From the NCBI GenBank assembly GCA_942486035.1, contig CALNXK010000158.1:554501-618500 (forward strand): DNA of 64,000 bases, given 5' to 3'. Each line of letters begins with the position of its first letter. Positions within the stretch are counted from its first letter, which is position 1. Below, piece after piece: positions 57,642 to 64,000 of the stretch. The position numbers and the translations under genes are program-made. Source of the DNA: Porites lobata (taxonomy: Eukaryota > Cnidaria > Anthozoa > Scleractinia > Poritidae). The notes below the pieces were generated by a model that was not told the origin of the DNA, did no database searches, and saw only the letters and a program-made list of their open reading frames with translations.

Positions 57642-58655
57642 GGTGTCCAGAAAATATTGATACCCCACCACAGTGGGAATTTCACTTAGGACCTCCCCAC
57701 CTCCCTGGATTTTCCATATTTATAAGAAACTGGTGACCCCCTCCACCCCTCCGGATTTTCCACAAAGTAAAACAAAGCCCCCCCAGCCCCTCTGGAAAAG
57801 TTTATTTTCATGAAAAAATATTATCTAATTAAAGAATGATGCCGTTTGCGGTTATGCAATGGTTTTCATTTTGTTTTATTGAGCGGTCTTGAATTAGAAC
57901 ACAGTAAACTACCTACAGAGCAACCTAAACTACAAAATATTGCTTATCCCTTGAAATAAAAGAGAGAAAGTTGTATCTGTCAGTTACGTACGTTTACCTT
58001 GATGTGCAAGCTTACGATGTTTTTTCCAAACGTAGCCGTCTCCATGACCGTAATGTTGATGGAATTAACGCCATTTCAGCGTGAATATGATTGCAAACAC
58101 ATCAAACTTTCAACCAGAAAGTAAAGGGAAAATGAAAAGGAGAATAAAAATTCAAGATTCTGAAATCGTTACATTGTATACCCTCTGCTTCTTGAAGTGA
58201 AACTGTCACTGTTATACTGTTTTTTGATTGACTGACGCGATGTGGAGATCGAAGAAACGTGGCTAGGGAAGAGTGAGCTTGTGTAACCACACCTGTTATT
58301 ACACCTGTTATGCATTTATGTCTCTACAGAGACTGGTAACCAGTAATGGTGGTCAATATTATGCACACGACAAGTCGAGTATTTGTCGGCCTAACAGGGG
58401 CCTAATTCCTTTTGGATTCGAATACGTAATGCTTTTGGAAGAAAGAAAACCTGGTTTAGATGAAAAAACAATAGTCAAACTTATTTATGTCTTCAAAAAT
58501 GATTTACCAGATCAGTAAGTAGCAATTTTCATACTGAGTTTGAAATTGACCCCGTCCAACCCCCCCCCCGCCCTCTGGAATGTCTTGGGCCTCTGACCTC
58601 CCCAAATTTCCAATTCCCTCCATGGTGGGGGTATGGATATTTTCTGGAACCACAC
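57642..58655. mobile_element. 1.0-kb relative of the 54.4-56.1 kb element
   Basis: It begins 'gtgtccagaaaatattgata' and ends with the complement of 'gtgtggttccagaaaatatc', with the same C-run blocks. A short open stretch (58321-58518, with LIPFGFEYVMLLEERKPGLD) is not recognised and may be a captured fragment. Confidence 0.65.
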
Positions 58656-61600
58656 GATATATTTTGAAAATAGTGAACACAGTTAGCCAGGTTTGAATTC
58701 CACAAGGATTTTTGTTTTCAACTGTTTTTGGGCTTGTTCATTAATATTGTTAAATTGGTCAACAGTGTGACAAAATTTCAGCAAAAACAGCTGAAAGTAG
58801 TTGGGTAAATAAGCTGTGTGTAGCCTTGGGGTAAATCTCAGTATCCTCCTGAGAGAAGAGTCCAGGGGTGCTTTATTTCCATTCAACCCAAAATTCTGGA
58901 AGTTTCAGTTGGTTTGATCAAATGGAATGGTCCATTTTGGTTTGTTCTGACGGAAATATTCGTGACCAGCCTTGAAGGTAGTCCACTTTGACCGGTCTGG
59001 TCATTTTGGTTGGTCAGACCAAAATGTCCCTCTCCATCTGACAAAATTGTTGTCCCTAGTACCGCTCTTTTGTAAATGCTACATGTAATGAAAATATGGT
59101 AAACAAGAATCACCAAAAGGCAATTTTAACTGGACGGCCAATTTTCCTGGGGGAGGGGGTGGCTGCCCACTTAGGCCATCAGGCATTTCTCTTACCATTG
59201 CATGATGTAGCATCTCATGTGAGAGTTAAATAGTTACTCAATTGAACATTGTACCCTTTTGGAAGAGTTTCGTAACAAGAAAAATGAGTACCATTTTAAA
59301 GTTGGAGCTGTATAGTGCCTTTTCATGAATTCCACCATTATTAATAAAAATAAGCAAGTTAGCCAATAAGCGTTATTTTACACACACCCCATCCCCAATT
59401 CCTCTGCTCCCCAAAATAGAGTTTGACTAATTTGACCTAACCGGAAGTTCCAAAAATTATTGTTGTCATGGGTCAAAAGGTTGTTAATAACAAGCAGTAC
59501 ATTTCTCAATTCTGGTTCTGAAAACTAACAAAGCAAATTAAGTTTAAGTTTTGTTTTTGTCTGATATTGTGTTATAAAGCCTTTCTAACTGTCCTAGTGA
59601 ATATATATAATATTTTTTTTGACATGGTGATCTACAAATGTGAGCACATTCCCCAGGACATTCCTTTGTCCGTTTTATACCGGGGGAGGAACTCTGTTAC
59701 ATTAACCTCATACATATTGCTCTGAAATAGTGCACCCCCACTACAACTCCCCCACCAAGAAAAAAATAAAACCCATTTTTTAAAGTGGGCTTGCCACAAG
59801 CCGCCCAGTTAACAAGAAAAATACTACCATTGCAATGCTACATCTTCTAAAGTAATTAACAACTGTTGAGACCAGATGTACATGTGGTTGGTGTTTAACA
59901 TCTGCAGTGTCTTGAGTTGACAAAGTGCTAATTGACTGAAAAAAAATACAGTAGAGTACTGTTAATGTAACATAATAATATTATTTTTGAGAGAGGGACC
60001 ATTAGAAAAGTTATGGGGTGGGGGGGTGGTTGACGAAGTGTATACAGGGAAAATCCTGTGAGAGAAAAATTAAGGAAAAAAAACCATACATGTGGAGTAC
60101 TAACCCAAGAAACATATTCATGCACTGGCCAAAAAACTAATTCATGCTACATGTAGGTATACACAGGTAAATGTTTAGGAACAAAAATCATGCCAATCTC
60201 ATTCCCAGTGTTTTCGCTGTTGCTTTGAGGAAGAACCCTGATTACAGCTGGTCATGTGACTACCTGTGACAGTGGACTCCTCACCAGGGTAGGCTAGGGC
60301 CAATAAATTAACTTGAGGCAACTGAATGATGAGCTAAAACTTGAGGCAGTAATATGTTTTCAGTCACACACTATTTCCTTTGGAAAGGCAAATGTTAAAG
60401 AGTTAGGTTTGTTTATTACAGTGTTCTTTCCAAAAAAATTTTGTGAGGATCGCTCTGAAAATATTGAATTCGACCCATCAGTAGCCCCGCTTGATTTTCA
60501 ACCTGTTTTGTGCAGTGTAAGTAAGTAGGTACTCACTTGACAACACACACATAGTTTACTTTATAGAGTCGTATTTTAATGACCAGTAATTACAAACAGT
60601 ACTCTTCATTATGCTGTAAAGAAGTGCTTCCATGGCATACATCACAGAGATGAAATATTTCCCACCTTCTCCATGCATAACTTTTGTGATGGTCCATCCC
60701 TAATGCAAAGCTACTCCAAAGTGCCATGTATCACTTCACAATGTATCTACATGTGTATACCTTATGGTATTGTATCTTCTGTTGCTTTACAAAAGATATT
60801 TTCATCTTGTACTGTGAGTACATATACAAGATATAATTGTGAGTTGGAGATCTCTACAGGCATTTACTAATCATCCACTGCACATACAAATTGGACGGGA
60901 ATATTTTATCAAACTTGTAAAATATAAGTTTCAAGGAGGGTGGTTCATACAATTTAAGATCCAATACCAGCTAAGAATTAAAGGTCCCAAAACAAAGTGC
61001 ATTAAGATCTAAGACCTTGGGATTTTTGCTCGTGTTGGCCCCTCACTGTGGAACACTCTTCCTTCATCTATCAGGAGTACAGTATCCTGAGTGTTCAGGG
61101 TTTCAAGCAGGCTCTAAAGACCAGAGATCGTGTTAACGCAGAAATTGTGCATTTTTACGCAAGCAAAATGCAAAAAATGCGTCATCAAAATTTAAATGTG
61201 TCTCAGAATGCAAGATGTTGACTTAAAGAACTCACTCCACTTACTTTGAATCTTGAATAGATATTGTTGTTAGAGTGACATGTAAAAAATTTTTGAACAA
61301 AGTGAATTCACGTCTTGGCTGCCATGCTGGATTTAACTACACAAAGGGGACTGGAGACTATTTAGACATCCAGGAAACTTGAATGAGCTTCTGCCATGTT
61401 TGTTCGTTGTTTGATTGATTGTGGTGGTCGAGTGCCCACTTACATGTACCTGTAACATCACAATGAACTGTGAAAAGGGAGGAAGACGTAATCAGTTTTT
61501 AGACCAATGGCTGAAAGAGTTTGGATGGCTGCAAACAAGAGGCTCAGGCGATGACTTATTGATGATTTGCACCGTCATTGTAGAAAATAGTGAGGCCTTA

Positions 61601-61716
61601 TGCTTGACGTTGACTATGCTATTCCGTTTATCTCATTCTGTCAAAAATTAATCACACATTAATCAAAAGTTGGGTTGTCAATACTTTAATGTCATGATAA
61701 AGTTGGGTAAATACAA
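58656..61716. other. DNA upstream of the paralogue, mostly unrecognised
   Basis: 58.75-59.93 kb is the counterpart of 17.85-18.6 kb. A lone MITE end is at 59995-60026. A 71-residue open frame at 60313-60528 ends next to a donor-like 'gtaagt' but has no known domain. A reverse-transcriptase tail remnant is at 61000-61130. Confidence 0.45.
61000..61130 (+). pseudogene. Non-LTR retrotransposon C-terminal remnant
   Basis: In broken frames the translation resembles the common C-terminal motif of CR1/L2-like reverse transcriptases: VGPSLWNTLPSSIRSTVS, then SGFKQALKT after a frameshift. It is far too short to function. Confidence 0.55.
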
Positions 61717-62122
61717 CCCCGGGGGGTGGGGGGTACTCGATATATCCTTGGGTGGGGAGGTGCGGCCCGGCCCCTCATACCCTGACCCTGTTTAAGACAA
61801 AAATCGCTGATTTTCCTACCCTGTTTAAGACAGAATTCCAATTTTTGATACCCTGTTTAAGACATTTAACCCAAAACCACACGCTGTGTAAGACAATAAT
61901 AAATATTGAAACTCTTTCTTATTTAATCCATTGGCAATCACAAAACTATTTAAAAAGATACCCTGTTTAAGACAAAAATTGATAAAATCGATACCCTGAT
62001 TAAGACAAAAAATGATAAAATCGATACCCTGTTTAAGGCAAAAATCCTGAAAAACATACCCTGGCTGGCTGCACGTCCCAATTAAGCCCTTATAAGGGAG
62101 TACCCCCCTCCCCCCCCTCCGG
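61717..62122. mobile_element. Element with internal ATACCCTGTTTAAGACA array
   Basis: The outer ends are G-rich 'ccccggggggtggggggtac' and its near-complement 'gtacccccctcccccccc'. Inside, 'accctgtttaagaca' or a one-base variant occurs at least seven times, spaced by short AT-rich linkers. The same ends and style appear as a degraded piece near 9260-9390. No coding frame. Confidence 0.75.
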
Positions 62123-62469
62123 AATACAATTAAGAATACATTGTATTGTCTAAAGTAAATGTTTTCAAACAAAAAAAAAAGACAATAAAGCTTAGTTAAC
62201 AGTATGACAGTAATTTGCCCATCACTCTTTCTCATAACAACAACAACAAGAATTTCTTAGGGAAGGGTCACCAAGATTTTGGGACCCACCCAAAATATTT
62301 GGCACCCCAATTTAACCGGACATGTGGGTCCGAGGACCCAGATTAAAAAATCCTAGTGCCATCCCTGAAAGACCTTTTTATTATTTTTGTTTGGCATATT
62401 TTTGCCCAATGAACCTATTAATGTACAGTGATTGTGGTGTTTTATTTTCATTTTTTCCAAGTGTACTAT

Positions 62470-62568
62470 TTGTTATGTGTTAGTGTTTATCAGCTTTTAT
62501 TATTGTTTTAAATATACATGTACATATTTATATAGTTTTAGTGCTATATAAATAAAATATATTATTAT

Positions 62569-62600
<32 letters not shown>

Positions 62601-62605
62601 ATTCA
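62470..62605 (+). repeat. Retroposon 3' tail with (ATT)n
   Basis: 'gtgctatataaataaaatat' followed by a run of 'att' units is the usual 3' end of L2/CR1-like retroposons, on the same strand as the remnant at 61.0 kb. Confidence 0.6.
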
Positions 62606-62836
62606 TTATCTTTTGGATGCCTGTATTTTGTGCTTTGATATACAGTGTCTATTTCCAAGAACTGTATGAGTCAATTTCCAGTGAGAAATTCCAGACTATT
62701 CTAATTTCAAAAGCTAGTGCCAATAAAATACCAAAAATTGTTAATCCTCACTAAAAGATTGTTGAATGGCAGTCTAAGATAACACTGCATCACTGTTGAA
62801 GTAATAAATTACTTACGTTTCCTATTCCTCTTACAG

Positions 62837-62887
62837 AATCAGCATTAAAGGAGTTTTAGGATTCCTGTGATGTCCAGGCTGATGGAG
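62837..62887 (+). CDS. Start-codon exon of a paralogous receptor gene (partial gene)
   Basis: After the acceptor 'cctcttacag' (ending 62836) comes a short leader and ATG at 62870. The same six codons as in the first gene (MSRLME) end at donor 'gtaaag' at 62888, phase 0. An in-frame TAA at 62846-62848 precedes the ATG. The rest of the gene must lie beyond 64000; its glycosyltransferase exon is expected about 1.8 kb downstream if spacing is kept. Identity as a paralogue rests on this exon plus similar flanks, so a dead copy cannot be excluded. Confidence 0.65.
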
Positions 62888-64000
62888 GTAAAGAAAAATT
62901 TGAACATTTGTTATCTTACTGAGTATTCGAAACCAAGGTTGATTTTTCTTTGTATCTTCAACGTCAAGTTGAGAGGTTTAAAGTTAAAAAAGTTTTATTA
63001 GTGGCTCTGGGTGGTGGTTGTGATAATTAAACTGTAAAGTGGGGTTTTTCCAAAATCTATCCACATTTTTGGAATGCTTTTGTTCTTGCAACTAATATGC
63101 ACGGTATGGGGTCATGAAGGCCCTGGTGTTGAGTTGAAGGTGATATCCGCCCTCTAGTAATCACGTGAATTTGAATTTCTGAAGCATTTGGATCAATGTT
63201 TGTTTGATTCTTTGATTCATAAACACACCACATAATTTTCTGTGCCAGATGCAAGACTTTTCAATTTGCCTTGCCCGACAGAAATCTATTTACCAAGCCA
63301 AATAAGAGTAGAGCCTGATTTCAGCTTAGTCCGGTTAGATACAAGTGATTGCAAAGTCTAAAATCCATATACATTTAAGTTTAGTTAATGCAGGTTTTAC
63401 ATATGTACAGTGTGTAGCCTTGCTTGTTCCATGTCTCTTATATTATTTTTGAGTGCACATTTTTAGCGGAGCTCCCGCGCATGCGGCGGCACCCCATTCC
63501 TAAGATAAATTGGTAACCTATGAAAGGAAGAAAATTTGATTTTGACATAGCGTACGCCTGCCCGTTCATACACACACTTCATGTAAGCCAATGCCAAATG
63601 TCAGGTTATTTTTGTCTTTATTATCTTGTGAAGCAGAGAAAACTAAAGAGTCAATAAAGACAAAAACGGAAATCGGAAAATATTTCTGTATCCGTGTTGT
63701 CTAAAGTTTTAAGCTTAGAGTAATAAGTATTGTCATGTCCACAATTTTGGAAATAGAGAAAGAGAAAGTAGCGCGACAGGCCAGCGAATCTCAAAGAGAA
63801 AGAGAGTTAGAGCGTGAGAGAAAGAACAAAGGAGACATTTTTTCTTGAGGAAAACACGAAATTTTGTAGCAGCGGTGAAAAAACGAGTTTAAAATGAGCG
63901 ACGGTGAAAAAAAAGTGAACAGGAACATGTACAATATTTCCTCCATAAAACGTATAACCAGGAAGTTTCTGAAAGTTTCACATTGTAGTTGTGCAAAACA
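62888..64000 (+). other. Intron 1 of the paralogue, to the window edge
   Basis: The first 250 bp still resemble intron 1 of the first gene ('aaggttgatt', 'gtatcttca', 'gtggctct', 'aaggccctg' near 'gagggccct'). A purine-rich 'agagaaagagaaag' stretch lies at about 63757-63830. No exon is seen before the edge. Confidence 0.55.

Noticed and set aside
61717..62041. CRISPR-like array (regular short repeats)
   Set aside because: Spacing and repeats are irregular, it lies between transposon-like ends and the genome is animal.

Overview
The window is nuclear DNA from an animal, most likely a stony coral or another anthozoan cnidarian. It is AT-rich and dense in introns and transposons. The only large intact gene joins a family-4 (GT-B) glycosyltransferase to a NACHT ATPase and leucine-rich repeats. 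I recall this combination from published surveys of Acropora NOD-like receptors; I did not search for it here.

The gene runs on the + strand from about 22.99 to 43.78 kb. I rebuilt it from splice sites and phase. Exon 1 carries the start codon (22989-23006). Exon 2 encodes the whole glycosyltransferase (24851-26081). Exons 3 to 6 are small and all phase 1-1 (27983-28075, 28171-28269, 36316-36408, 37584-37676). Exon 7 is a single large exon with NACHT and LRRs (39828-43780). The CDS adds to 5580 nt, a whole number of codons, and predicts about 1859 aa. Exons 3-4 and 5-6 are duplicated copies of one two-exon cassette, and a decayed third cassette exon remains at 29.23 kb. A paralogue starts at 62870, where the start-codon exon and flanking DNA recur. 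Stretches upstream of both starts also match in the same order (10.6 with 57.3 kb, 18.0 with 58.9 kb), so this is a tandem NLR cluster cut by the right edge.

Layout: 1-8.2 kb is mostly DNA-transposon debris plus one isolated beta-catenin-like armadillo exon (4183-4360). 8.2-8.7 kb may be a promoter and non-coding first exon. 11.1-17.8 kb is a minus-strand L1/Tx1-like LINE with a perfect 15-bp target-site duplication, itself hit by two hAT-like elements. 19.5 kb holds a Crypton-recombinase-like fragment. 20.36-22.51 kb is a palindromic element with two 751-bp arms and a captured PIF1-like helicase exon. 23-43.8 kb is the receptor gene, with introns full of MITEs. 44-62 kb is tandem repeats, a tRNA-derived SINE, a 1.8-kb long-TIR element, MULE-type MITEs with exact 9-bp duplications and decayed retroposons. 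62.8-64 kb is the start of the paralogue.

In the receptor, the N-terminal glycosyltransferase is presumably the effector, NACHT the ATP-dependent switch and the LRRs the sensor. That assignment is inferred from NLR architecture. Most other short open frames are chance frames in repeats.
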